In this document: in pieces, positions 1 through 10,500 of the stretch
Position numbering within the stretch: the stretch's first letter is position 1
Layout: every line of letters starts with the position of its first letter
From: Pigoraptor vietnamica
Lineage: Eukaryota; Opisthokonta; Filasterea
Reading direction: 5' to 3'
DNA length: 25,000 bases
Assembly (NCBI GenBank): GCA_943704525.1
Contig: CALSCQ010002022.1
Location: 1-25,000, forward strand
Notes under the pieces: model-generated
What the model saw: the letters and a program-made list of their open reading frames with translations, nothing else
What the model was told of the DNA's origin: nothing
Databases searched by the model: none
Position numbers and translations under genes: made by a program

Positions 1-120
<120 letters not shown>

Positions 121-286
121 GCGTTCAATGCGTGAGGGATCGATGGACGCACATATATGATCTAAGCTGATCCGATTTCTCTCATGCAATGCGTGGTGGT
201 CAATGGACAGCGTCTACTGCATACTGAACTGGGGTCTCTCGTAACACGCCCACTGACACTGTGCCCGTCGCTGCTTCCGCGCGCAG

Positions 287-2270
287 GCGTCTTTGGGCTC
301 AAGTGCACGTGGAGTCGCGTGGGAGAGAGCGGTGCCGCGCCCCTCTGCCCCTCCGTCGGCCACATCGGTCCCATTGCCGCGACGGCACGTGACCTCGCCG
401 TGGGGTACCTTGCGATGGCTGGGCCTGACGCGCACGACGCCACGTCGCTTCTTCAGCCGAAGCGTGAGTGCGCGCGTCGTTTGTTACGCGTTTATTTAAT
501 GTCCGCCTCGAGTGTTACTGTTTGCTATTATGTATTCTCGCTTCGACGTCTTGCGTTGCGTGATTTTGTGCCGATGTGCATCTCCTCAACTGCGTTTTCT
601 CGTGCCTCCGCAGCGCATTTCACGCCGAATGCGGGCGTTAGCGGACTCCGCGTGGGCATTTATCGGCCCTTCTTCGACCACGCGGACGCTGACGTCGTGT
701 CCGCGTGCAATGCGGCGGTTGCGGTGCTCGAGTCGAAGGGTGCCAAGGTCGTGCCGATCGAAATTCCGGAGCTGGAGGAGGTCAAGGTGTGTACGTGTGC
801 GCGTGCGTGTGCGTGTACGGTGTGTGCGTGTGTGCGTGTGTGCGTGTGTATTCGTGTGTGCATGTGTGTGTGTGTTCGTGTTCGTGTGTGTGTGCGTGCG
901 TGCGTGCGTGCGTGCGTGTGTGCGTGTGTGCTTGTGTGTGCGTGCGTGCGGTGCGTGTGTGCGTGTGTGTGTGCGTGCGTGTGTGTGTGTGTGTGTGTGT
1001 GTAATGTGTGTGTGCGTGTGTTTGGGCGTGTGTGCGTGACCCTCACTTTTCATTGCAGTATGTTTGGGCCGTTGTGCGTGGTGCTCGTATGCTTGTTCCG
1101 AGTCTTTCGCGTGTGGTTTGCACCGCCCTTGGTACTGACTCTCGAGTCCCTTTCAATTTGCCACACAGCACGCGCATCTCATCACGATAGTGTCGGAGAT
1201 GCTCACGGCCATGACGCCCTACATGGCACAGCACAGGTAAGAGAAGCCCTTTACTGGTTTTCTGCGCTTCCTCTTGCTTCAGTCGCTGGCACTTCTCTAT
1301 AGGCAATGCACCACATACGCTCGTTTCCAATGTCCTTGCTCACGTCCCCTCTTCCCATTGCCACACACGTCTGCGCAGACACGAGTTTTCGCCCACTTCT
1401 CGCATCATTCTCGCACTCGCCGGCCAATTCACCGCGGTCGACTACAACCAGGCGCAGCAGGTGGGTGCGCATAGTTTGTGTGTGCGTGTGTGTGTGTGCG
1501 TGTATGTTGTGTGTTTGTGTTTTTGTGTGCGTGTAAGTAAATGTACACGCGCCTGCGACTGAAGTATTCGACATCTATCTCTCTCTCTCCTCTCGTTCCG
1601 TCCAACGCAGATGCGGCACCGCGCCGTCAACGCGCTCAAGGCCGCTTTTGAGAAGTGCGACGTCATCGCAGTCCCCACCACCGCGTGCACCGCCCCCAAC
1701 ATCCCCGAGTACGCGCTTGCCACGGACCAGGTGCCTGTCCCTCACTTTGCTCCCGCCTCTCTGAAGACGGCTTGCGCCATTGTGTGTGCGTTCGAATCTC
1801 TATGTCCTTCCATTTCGTCACTAGCTAACCCCGACCTTGACCTCAACTTGTGCAACCCGTTCGCCTGTGCGGCTAACCCCAATTATCCACAACGTTTCGC
1901 ATCATATCCAGATCAATGGACACCTTTCCGGCCGCATCATGCGCTTCAGTGCCCTGGCCAACCTCACGGGTGTTCCCGCCATCGCCATTCCCGCCGGTTA
2001 CGACGCCTCCGGCCTGCCCATCTCCTTCCAGCTCATGGGCCGCTGGTGCGTGCGTGCGCTTGTGTTTTTTTCGAAAGAGCGGTGCTTCCGCTTTGTGTTA
2101 CACCGCATTCTTTTTCTATCCGACGTCCTCGCGGCTGTCTTTCTTTCGCACCCCGCTGACTCTCGTCGTGCAGGTGGCACGAGCACACGCTCCTTTCTGC
2201 TGCGGAGGTGCTTGAGGCCGCTATCGAGCGCAAGAAGCCCGCCCTCTACGTCGACCTTCTCGCCGAATGA
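287..2270 (+). CDS. Fatty-acid-amide-hydrolase-like amidase (amidase signature family), 3' part, 7 exons
   Basis: Exons: 287-463, 614-786, 1169-1236, 1379-1460, 1611-1730, 1912-2045 and 2174-2270, with TGA at 2268-2270. The exons join in one frame and give 282 residues plus a split first codon. The first exon carries the end of the amidase signature, GVFGLKCTWSRV, followed by GHIGPIAATARDL. Later exons carry the family blocks AVPTTACTAPNIP, FSALANLTGVPAIAIPAGY and GLPISFQLMG. Spacing around ELEEVK-HAHLIT matches plant-type FAAH without gaps, as I remember that family. The Ser-cisSer-Lys catalytic residues and the glycine-rich GSS loop lie upstream of the window, so activity cannot be judged here. 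These enzymes hydrolyse fatty acid amides such as N-acylethanolamines, usually at membranes. The gene ends tail to tail with the minus-strand receptor-like gene. Alternative: another amidase-signature enzyme such as a GatA-like protein. Family confidence is high, substrate confidence is low. Confidence 0.86.
787..1168 (+). repeat. GT/GC-rich microsatellite intron of the amidase gene
   Basis: The second complete intron starts with GTGTGTAC and runs through about 230 bases of GT, GCGT and GTTC repeats before ordinary sequence. An acceptor-like TTCATTGCAG at 1049-1058 is not used in my model: an exon there would break the frame, whereas the acceptor ending at 1168 keeps an ungapped family alignment. 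Confidence 0.8.
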
Positions 2271-2465
2271 GAAACGTTACTCCCGCAACGAGCGCTGTTA
2301 CTCGAAATGTTTCCGATGTTGATCTGCGTTGCGGCCCGTTGTGCTTTGTGTGCTCTCGAAGTGATGCGTCGGTGTGTCCCCAAATGCACATGCTTGTTGA
2401 CATCGCCTTTGCGTTTGGCCGTACTAACACGTAAGGGGCGGAAAGTGGCAGGGGTGGTATGGTGG

Positions 2466-2615
2466 AGTGACGTGTGCATGTCTGTTTGTGCGTGCGTGCG
2501 CCGTGTGTGTGTATGTGTGCGTGCGTGTGTGTGTGTGTGTGTGTATGTGTGTGTGTGTGCGTGTGTGTGTGTGTGTGGTGTGTGTGTGTGTGTGTGTGTA
2601 TGTATGTGTGTGCGC

Positions 2616-2648
<33 letters not shown>

Positions 2649-2730
2649 TGTATGTGTGTGTGTGTGTATGTGTGTGTGTGTGTGTGTATGTGTGTGTGTG
2701 TGCGTGTGTGTGTGTGTGTGTGCATGAGCG
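2466..2730. repeat. GT microsatellite in the convergent spacer 2271-2825
   Basis: About 260 bases of nearly pure GT repeats with scattered TATG, GCG and GGTG interruptions. It fills the spacer between the amidase stop (2270) and the stop of the minus-strand gene (2826-2828). The rest of the spacer shows no gene. The tract could lie in either 3' UTR. Confidence 0.95.
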
Positions 2731-2825
2731 TCACCGGGTATGTCTCGCTTGTGATGCGGTTTGACTGTGCACCCTGATTCTGATTTTAGCGAAACTAGTA
2801 ATCGCGCACGCACGCCATACCACGC

Positions 2826-5800
2826 CTAGTTTGCGACCGCCTCGTCCGCCGCAGCCGTTTCCTCCCCGCCTTCGACAGCGACGTCGATCTGCTGGTCAAT
2901 CGGCACCTCGTGCAGCGATGCAGTCGTCGAGACGCCCCTTGCTGACGCTTCGACCGCGAGTGTGGATGGGTCCATGAACAGCTCGTTCAGAACGGACACA
3001 AACGCTGTGCTTCCCTCGGCCGCATGGTACAGGAGGATCGGCCAGCGGTGGCCGAGTGCGAGCGCCGCACGCACGCGTGGAACGACGTCGGCGCTGAGTT
3101 CTTCGCGGGCGACAGCCTCAAGGACAACCAGTAAAATGGCGTCGGCGTCGCCTGCCGTGCCCTCCGTTGCCGGCCCGACCTTGGACGTTCTCGACAATCT
3201 CCACGACGACGAGGCTATCTGCGACGTCGAGTCGAATATCTTTTTTAGCGACATGAGCATGTCGCGCGCGCGATCAACCGATCCCGTACGTCGCTGGAGG
3301 AACAGCGGCGCCGAATAGTGGCTCAAGTACGCCACTATGGCCACCGCGCACGCGAACCAAACGGCGAGGACGCCGTAGAAGACGGTCGTGTCGTCGGCCA
3401 CGACCCCGGAAAACAAGAAGAGGGCGGTAAGCGACGCGGAAACGTACGTGATCGCGACGGGCACGTTGACCCACTGGACGTAACACGGCGCGCGGCGGAA
3501 GTGGTACACGGAGACGACTGCGCAGATGACCGCCATGGCGATGAGATAGCCGGCGGCCTTGTGCGGAAAGAACACGCGCAGGCACACGAGCGCACTCTTG
3601 ACGACAGGGTCGACGACGAAGAAGTGCGGCACGTGACGCACGTCGAGGCGGTCGTTCAAGTCCTGCCACAACATGGCCGACACGCTCGAAAGAGGGTAGT
3701 ACACGAGTATCGTCGTCGCGCCCACGACGACGTACTTCCAGTGTTCCCCTTGCCAGCAGCGTACGTTGCACACGCTGTCGACCACCATGTACGCGTCTGT
3801 GCCGATGTACCAGCAGTGGAACGCGCGCATCCCCTGCAGGAGCGTTGGGATGAAGCCGGCGCTGACCCACGTTTGAAGGAGTTGGTCCGCGGGAAAGAGG
3901 AAGACGCGGCCGAGCACGTGACGACGCACTAGCGCGCCACCGTCAGCGATGTAGGCGACGGCGTACAACACCCACAGCAGCGTAACGGACATGACGACCC
4001 AGAAGTACCACACGTAAGTGCCCGAGAAATACGTCGCACCGACATTGCCGAATGCGTCGCCGGCGAGTGTCATGACGCCGCTGTCGTGCCCCAGGTCGAC
4101 ATTGAGCACGATCCCTTGGAGCTGCACTGCCTGCAGGCACAGAAGGGCGAGACGGATGAGGTTCTGCATGTTCCTCCGCGCCGTTTGAATTGCAGCGGAG
4201 TTCCGCGCGCGCTTGGTGGTCGCACGGACGACAGCGGCATAGCGCCGTGTCAGGAAGGGCACGGCGAGGACCTCTATTCCAAACAACACGGCGAATACGA
4301 CGACCGCGGCAACCCCTCCCGGGAAATTCGTCGCGGCGTCGTGCGACCAGAACAGAGTCACGCCCAGGGCCTCTCTGACGGCGCACACGTCGACGGGCAA
4401 CAACGTCGACACCGAACAGTCTGCCCCTTGCCACTCGGCTGTGCAGTTGCACACAAAGGAGCTCGTGCACACGCCGTGCACGCACGGTGGGGAGCACGTG
4501 TACGAGGCGGTCGTGTTGTCGACGAATATCCGCTTCCCCGTCGTCGTGTAGTTCAGCCCGGCCAGCGCGTACTGCGCAAGGTAAGCCCGGATGACCGACT
4601 CCTGCGTGTCCAAATGGTCCACGCGACTGCGCGCGTTCGTCAAGTTGTAACCGTCACCACCCTTAACAATGTAAAAGGGCGCGCAGCACGTGATCCAGTC
4701 GAAGCTGCCGACGTCCTTGAAGTCGCCATCGCCGCGGTCGTACTCGACGGACAGCAGGCGTTTGTCCAGACTCAGCATGGGATTGTAGCGGACGCGGAGT
4801 CCGGATACCTGCAGGTAGCGGCCCGTCCCGTCGAACGGCAAGTTTGCAGGTATCGTCGTGATGTTGTCAACCCGCGAGAGCCCGTGGCGGAGGACGTCGC
4901 GCAAGTCGTCGCCTCGCAGTCGAAACGTCGACACGGTATTGCCGAACGGCACGGCCGTGCGCAGACCCGCCAGCGTGACGCTTCCCGCCGAGAGGCCTGC
5001 GCGGAGGGCGCCGCCGTTGATGAGCGCGACGTCGCACTCCGGGAATACCAAGCGCATCGAGTCGGCCGCGAGGTCACCGATGGCACATTCCGCAAAACGG
5101 CACTGGAGCGTACCCCCATCGATCGGCGCCAACAGCTTGCCCACGATCGTCGTTTCGAGAACGTGCAGCACATTCGCCGTCGTCTGTGTCACGAACGCGG
5201 CCACGTCGTCCGCCGAAACGACGCAGTCTGGCGCGGGTGTGTTGTTGGGGCACTTGCGCAGTTGGACGAGGCGCGTCGTTGGCTTGAGCGTCACTGCTGT
5301 CACGTTGCCGTTGTAGTTGACCTCCAGGTCCACTTTCGCAACGGCACGACCGTCCGCGCGTCCCGCCGCATACACTCCACGCCGTCCGGAGAGCGTATCG
5401 ACGACTTTGATGGCCGCTGGCGGGTCGAAGGTCGGATCGGTTGCTTCTGCGACCGTTCTGTACGCGCCGTCGAGGTTAAGGAGCACGTCGACGCCGGCGC
5501 GAATCAACAGCGTGCTCAGCGGAGAGTCTGTGAACGCCGCCGTCCCTGCGAGCAGCGCGACAATCAACTGCGGGCGAATGGGCGCGGTCCGCAACATCGT
5601 GTCGATAACATTCGCTATGAGTGCCGCGTCAGGCTCCGGGACGCTTGCGAACTCATTCCTGCCGGTGCCGCAAGCTGTCGTGCGCGAACAAAACTCGCCG
5701 TCCGCGAAGCCGAGCATGCCGATAGTGAAGTTGTTCGTTGTGATTATGCGAAACGGCCGCACAACACGGCGGAGGCGGTCGGCGTCCGTCGTGCTGGGGT

Positions 5801-6784
5801 TGAACACGGCGTTGCTGAGAACGATCGGCGAGTGCAGTGCATCCAGGACCATCAGGAAGGGATCGAGGCCGGCGAAGGTGTCGGTCGCGATAATGCTGCG
5901 CGTGACCAGCGTGTGAACGTGTAAGTTAATAGAGTGAGCGTGTCTGTGTGAGCGTGTGTGCCGTGCGTGTGTGTGTGTGTGCATGCCGGTGTGTGTGTGT
6001 GTGTGTGTGAGAGACATGTGTGTGTGTCAGTCTCGGCTTGGGGGTTGGCCGTGGTGGTATATCCCATGAATCAGTGAAATGTGAGATCATACGCCCCCTC
6101 GTCTCTCTTTCCCCTCTAACGGCTGCGTTGGCGCTCCAGATGCTCGCGTGAATGTGGCTTGCTCTGGTCGGAAACGTTCCACGCACATTTTCCGCGGACG
6201 CCGCACACCCGCAGTGTTGTGCCACTTCACATTCACCCACCCGAAGAGGGAGATGCCGAAGTCGCCGAGCATGCTATAGAAGGGCTGCTTGTCGGCATAC
6301 TGAGAGAGGGCGTTCGTGCCAAAAACGGCCCCCGTGTCGACGCATAGCGTGACCGTGTCGTTGTTGCCCGTCTCGGCAAGCGCGACGCTGGTGCGGTTGC
6401 GCAGCACAGTCGCGAGTCTTGCGAGGCCGCCGTACTCGTCCTGCGTTTCGGCATGCCGCGGAATGCATTGTTAGTTGAGACAGGCAGCCGGCAGCCGTAA
6501 CAGCAAGCATACGGCCAAAGGCTGAGCGTCGACGACTGCAATGCGGGTGAATGCAAATGGTGGCGTCAGTGTGTGTGTCATTGAGAACGCACCGTGCTGT
6601 TCATCCCGGGTTGCGGGAGAAAATTCCCCTCCCACTGCCCCGTCACGTACAGTGTGACGTTGCGTGTTCCGCTGGCATGAGCGCCGCTCGTCATGGTGTG
6701 GGACGGAGCGGCAATGCAAGCGAACTGATGCAGAGCGAAGAGAAGGGCCGCGAACCGAAGTCTGATGCGCCCCACCGGCGGCAT
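2826..6784 (-). CDS. 5'-nucleotidase-like ectodomain with EGF module and multi-pass membrane domain; probable catalytically dead receptor-like protein
   Basis: Three exons: 6784-6593, 6440-6241 and 5895-2826 (stop 2828-2826), together 1153 residues. The ATG at 6784 was chosen because a signal peptide follows (about residues 1-26); an in-frame ATG at 6838 would bury it. Residues 43-300 follow the metallophosphatase half of the 5'-nucleotidase/UshA family, including YGGLARLATVL (67-77). The metal-binding motifs are altered: TGQWEG (48-53) where TNDxHG is expected, DTGA (99-102) for DxGD, no recognisable NHE near 128-140, and NLDGA (271-275) for GGHTH. Residues 385-580 keep the C-terminal nucleotide-binding domain signatures: INGGALR, PFGN, GRYLQVSG and KGGDGY. 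Six cysteines at 598, 602, 607, 613, 615 and 624 form one EGF-like module. Hydrophobic segments lie near 655-678, 708-729, 757-780, 800-822, 851-873, 908-928, 939-963 and 969-988, so seven or eight spans. A tail of about 165 residues follows, presumably cytosolic. The family fold is seen in the sequence; the sensing role is inference. Confidence 0.87.
5896..6240 (-). repeat. Intron 2 of the receptor-like gene with CA microsatellite (sense strand)
   Basis: The intron starts GTGGGTGA at 6240 and ends CGCAG at 5896. About 90 bases near its acceptor (5936-6028) are GT on the plus strand, so CA in the sense of the gene. The phase on both sides (GG then C) makes a glycine codon and supports the junction. 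An open frame runs back through the CA tract as a run of His-Thr, which I treat as intron. Confidence 0.82.
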
Positions 6785-7510
6785 CGTCAGCAACAGCGTC
6801 GCCGCCGGCTCTGAACGGCCGGACCTCGGCGTCGGCAATTCAAAGGCCCGGCTCGGCAGTGACGGCTGGCTTGGAATAACTCACGGCTTTGCTGCCAGTC
6901 CCGCCTGACTGTTTACACGGCTGCCGGGTCCGCGCGCTGAAAGTTATGAGACCAGTCGCCGCGTTTGAAGTGCCGCCTCAGTCAGTGACCGGACCGCTCG
7001 GCAGTGTGTCCGACGGTGACTGAGCGCTGTGCAATTGCTTGAGAACTGACGCGTCGCCAACAGGTTTTCTCGAGACTGAGAAAAGTGAGGCCGCTTGTGT
7101 GCGCCGCATTTGTCAAACGGGCGGTGCCGGCGGAGGTGTGACATGTGCACCAATGAATGTTTGCGCTTCCGAAAATTCGGTAAACCCAAGTGCCGGAACT
7201 GGTTGTCCGGACAATATGTGTGTCCGTACACTGGTAATGCGTGCGCACTCGATGCTGATTGGTCCGCTCTGATTGTCGCCGTCGCTGATTGGACGGCTGT
7301 GCTTGCACAGGCACACGTGCCACTGTGTGTGTGCGTGACTACTGCGTGTGCGGTGTGACGCTGCCGGTTGCTCTTGCGCGCGCGCGTGTGCGTGTACGAG
7401 CGCGTGGGCGGGAAAGCACAATTTGACACAATGAAATAGGCTCTGTACTTTAGAGGAAGTGCATCATAATAGTGCGCGCGCGTGTGAACTTTTTGTGTGC
7501 GTGCGGAAAA
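6785..7510. promoter_or_regulatory. Divergent promoter spacer with two inverted CCAAT boxes
   Basis: This 726-base spacer separates the start codons of the minus-strand receptor-like gene and the plus-strand GH3 gene, so both promoters should lie here. Two ATTGG (inverted CCAAT) elements inside a GCTGATTGG context occur at 7258-7262 and 7288-7292, exactly 30 bases apart. No convincing TATA box was seen. The part at 6840-7060 is rich in CCGGC, CAGTC and CAGTGAC words, like the large spacer at 13935-16300. Confidence 0.5.
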
Positions 7511-10500
7511 ATGCACCGTCGCGTCGCGCACGCCGTGTGCGTGGCTGCGCTAGTCGCCATCCTCATTGCAGCCGCAGTGGAGGCCAAGTCGCGGACGATG
7601 GCGTGGCCGTTCCCTGCGCGTGAGTGGTCGACACCGTCGCTTTAATTTGAACAATTTTTGCCGGCAGCCGCAGTTAAAAGCGCTGTGGATTTACAAATGC
7701 CCGTGTGGCCGCCCACAACTGCCCGCGCGCTTATAAATCTCGCGTGTCTGTGCCGGTCTCGTGCGCCCTTGCGCCTTGTAACTGACCCTGTTACACGACA
7801 CAGCGCCGGCACCGCGCCCCTTCGACGACGACGTTGTGCAAATGGTTGCCAACATGACGTTGAAGGAGAAGGTCGGACAGATGGTCCAGCTCGACCTCAG
7901 CTACATTCTGCGGGTGCGTTTTAAATCTCCGTGCGTTTTGTGCTTCGAGCTCTGTGAGAAGTGGAATGTGCAGTGCGTGTGTGCGCGTTGCGTGCGTGCG
8001 TGTGTGCGGAGTATATATATATGTATGTGTGTGTGTGAGTGTGCGTGTGAGTGTGTGTGAGTGTGCGTGCGTGTGCGTGCGTGTGCGTAATATACGTGTG
8101 AGTGTGTGAGTGTGTGAGTATGTGTGTGTGTGTGCGTCTGTATCAATGGCTCACTTGACTCGACTATGGCCTTCGCAGACGGACTCCCCTGCCATTGACG
8201 TCGATAAGCTCAACTCTGTGATCGACAACTACTTTGTCGGATCGTTCCTCAACAGGTGCTTTTGGCGCGCACACCAATGGAACACACGCACACACGCATA
8301 CGCACAAGTACTCGCACAACACACGCGACACACACACACAAATACCCTCTCACGCGCGCTCATAGAAACGCTCGTTCATCGTGTAGTATGCGTGGGAAGC
8401 ATTCACACGCACGCAGTCACCCACATATTCACCACGCTCTCACCACGCTCACACCCACGATCGACTCACACGCACGCACTCACGGTCGCGCACGCACACT
8501 TAATCACTCAATGTTAAATCTCAACCCCCCCCCCCCCCCCCCCCCCCCTCCCCTCTCACTTTAGCCCGACGAGCGGCGGGTGGTGGGGCAATACGGCCAA
8601 TCTGAACCCCAGCCAGTGGATCGACATCATCAACACTATCCAGACGGCGTCCACCACGCGAGGCAACATGATACCCATGATCTACGGCCTCGACTCTGTG
8701 CATGGCGCGGTGAGTGTCGGAGAAATTGTGCGTGAAGAGGAGACGAGGGGAGGGCGGGACGGGACGGAAGAGGAGGAGGGGATTCGCCAGTCCGTGTCAT
8801 AGACAGCGATTCCCAACGAAGTGAAATAGAGCGATAGGGTCACGTTAGTCTGCGCCGCGCTTTCTAAATGCGTTTTCTGGGCATTCTTTTTCCTGTGAGT
8901 TGGTGCGTGTTATGTGCGGTAGTGTTGTGCTGACCTCCACCTCTCTTCACGATTGTCCCGCAGAACTACATCAACGGTGCGACGCTGTTCCCTCAGCAGC
9001 TTGCGGCGGCGGCGACCTTCAACCGCGACATTGTGACCAAGATGGGCGCCGTTACGGCGAAGGACACGCGCGCTGTCGGTGAGTGACTGCTGCACGCAAT
9101 TGTGTCATATCTATGTCGTGTGTGAATGGAACTGCTTGCGTGTAATGTTCGCCATGGGCGTTCGCGACTCTGACGTTCCCTCCGTTTGCCATATCAGGCA
9201 TTCCGTGGTCTTTTGCGCCCATTCTTGGCATTGCTGTTCAGCCCGCCTGGCCGCGCGTGTACGAGACGTTCGGAGAGGACCCTTACCTTGCGAGCGAAAT
9301 GGGCGTCGCCATCATCCGGGGCATGCAGGTGCGAAGAACAGCTGTCCGCGCGTGTCCGTACTCTTCTTACACTTGTAACACAGCTGCATTTAGGTCGTTC
9401 GCACGCCTATACACATATAAGACGTCACAGTCACGTCGTGCTTGTAACCCGAGCATCCAATTGTTCGTTACGTCCACATATTTACCCATGACACGCAACA
9501 GACCGCGCGTATCACGTACTCTTTGCTTTGCTCCTTGTAACGTAGCTACATCCGCATCCGCGCTCGCAGGGCTACCCGACGAATATTTCCGACCCGACGA
9601 AGGTCGCCGCGTGTGCCAAGCACTTTGTTGGCTACACGAACCCGCGCTCGGGGACTGACCGCTCCCCCGGATGGATCCCCGACCGCATGCTGTGGTGCGT
9701 CTCTCTCTCGCCTCTTTCTCTGAACCACTTGTCCGTCAGTCTCTCTCAACCACTAGAGACGATGTGTCTAGAATGGCGTAATGCCGGCAACTGAACCAAG
9801 CAATTCCCTCTTGACTGTGCTCAATTGCCGTGCGGTATCCCCGTCATCTCGCTGGTGCGCTGTCTCAAATGCCCTTCGATATCCCCGCCCTCTCCTTAGC
9901 AAAGGCCTTACACAACGCACACACACTTCGATACCGTTTTTCGCTTCTGAGCAAACTATCGGCCTCCCACAAATCTCACACACACGTTTGATCCCTTTTT
10001 CTCTCGTCAGGCAATACTTTGTGCCCTCTTTCCGCGCGGCCATTCAGCGCGGCAACGTGCGCACGTCGATGGAGAGCTACAACGAGATCAACGGCGTCCC
10101 CGTGGCGTCCTCTTCGCTGTACCTCAAGCAGCTGTTGCGAGAGGAGCTCGGCTTTGACGGTGCGTGTGTTGCGCAGGGCATTTTATGCGAACGGGAATTG
10201 CGCACACGACCTGCGTACACGTGCATTCATACGTTGTCCCTGGCACACGCAAGATGTGTGCGTGTGCGGGTTACGTCGCGGTGCTTCGTTTAGCTCAAGC
10301 TTTCGTCTTACATGTGTGCGTGTGTGTGGGTGTGTGTGTGGGTGTGTGTGGGTGTGTGTGGGTGTGTGTGTGTGTGCGTGTGTGTGGATGTGTGCGTGTG
10401 CGTGTGCAGGCATGATGGTGACGGACTACCAGGAGATCGAGGACCTGCACGACTTCCACCGCATCGCCGATTCGCAGCAGGAGGCCGTTCGCATCTCAAT

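Noticed and set aside
1049-1090. Alternative exon after acceptor TTCATTGCAG at 1058 in the amidase gene
   Set aside because: A small exon there breaks the frame or inserts residues where the family alignment is ungapped.
1780-1810. tRNA B-box-like GCGTTCGAATCTC
   Set aside because: No matching acceptor, D or anticodon stems were found, and it lies in an amidase intron.
2246-2813. Long frames encoding His-Thr or Cys-Val repeats (also at 586-1053, 8110-8564, 19266-19871 and others)
   Set aside because: They are translations of GT/CA microsatellites, which lack stop codons in several frames.
4086-5924. 612-codon open frame on the plus strand
   Set aside because: It is antisense to the large third exon of the receptor-like gene, is rich in Arg/His with no recognisable domain, and arises from GC-rich codon usage on the other strand.
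5896-6017. N-terminal extension MSLTHTHTHT of the receptor-like third exon as true protein start
   Set aside because: It reads through a CA microsatellite; exons 1 and 2 with signal peptide and family motifs splice in frame to 5895.
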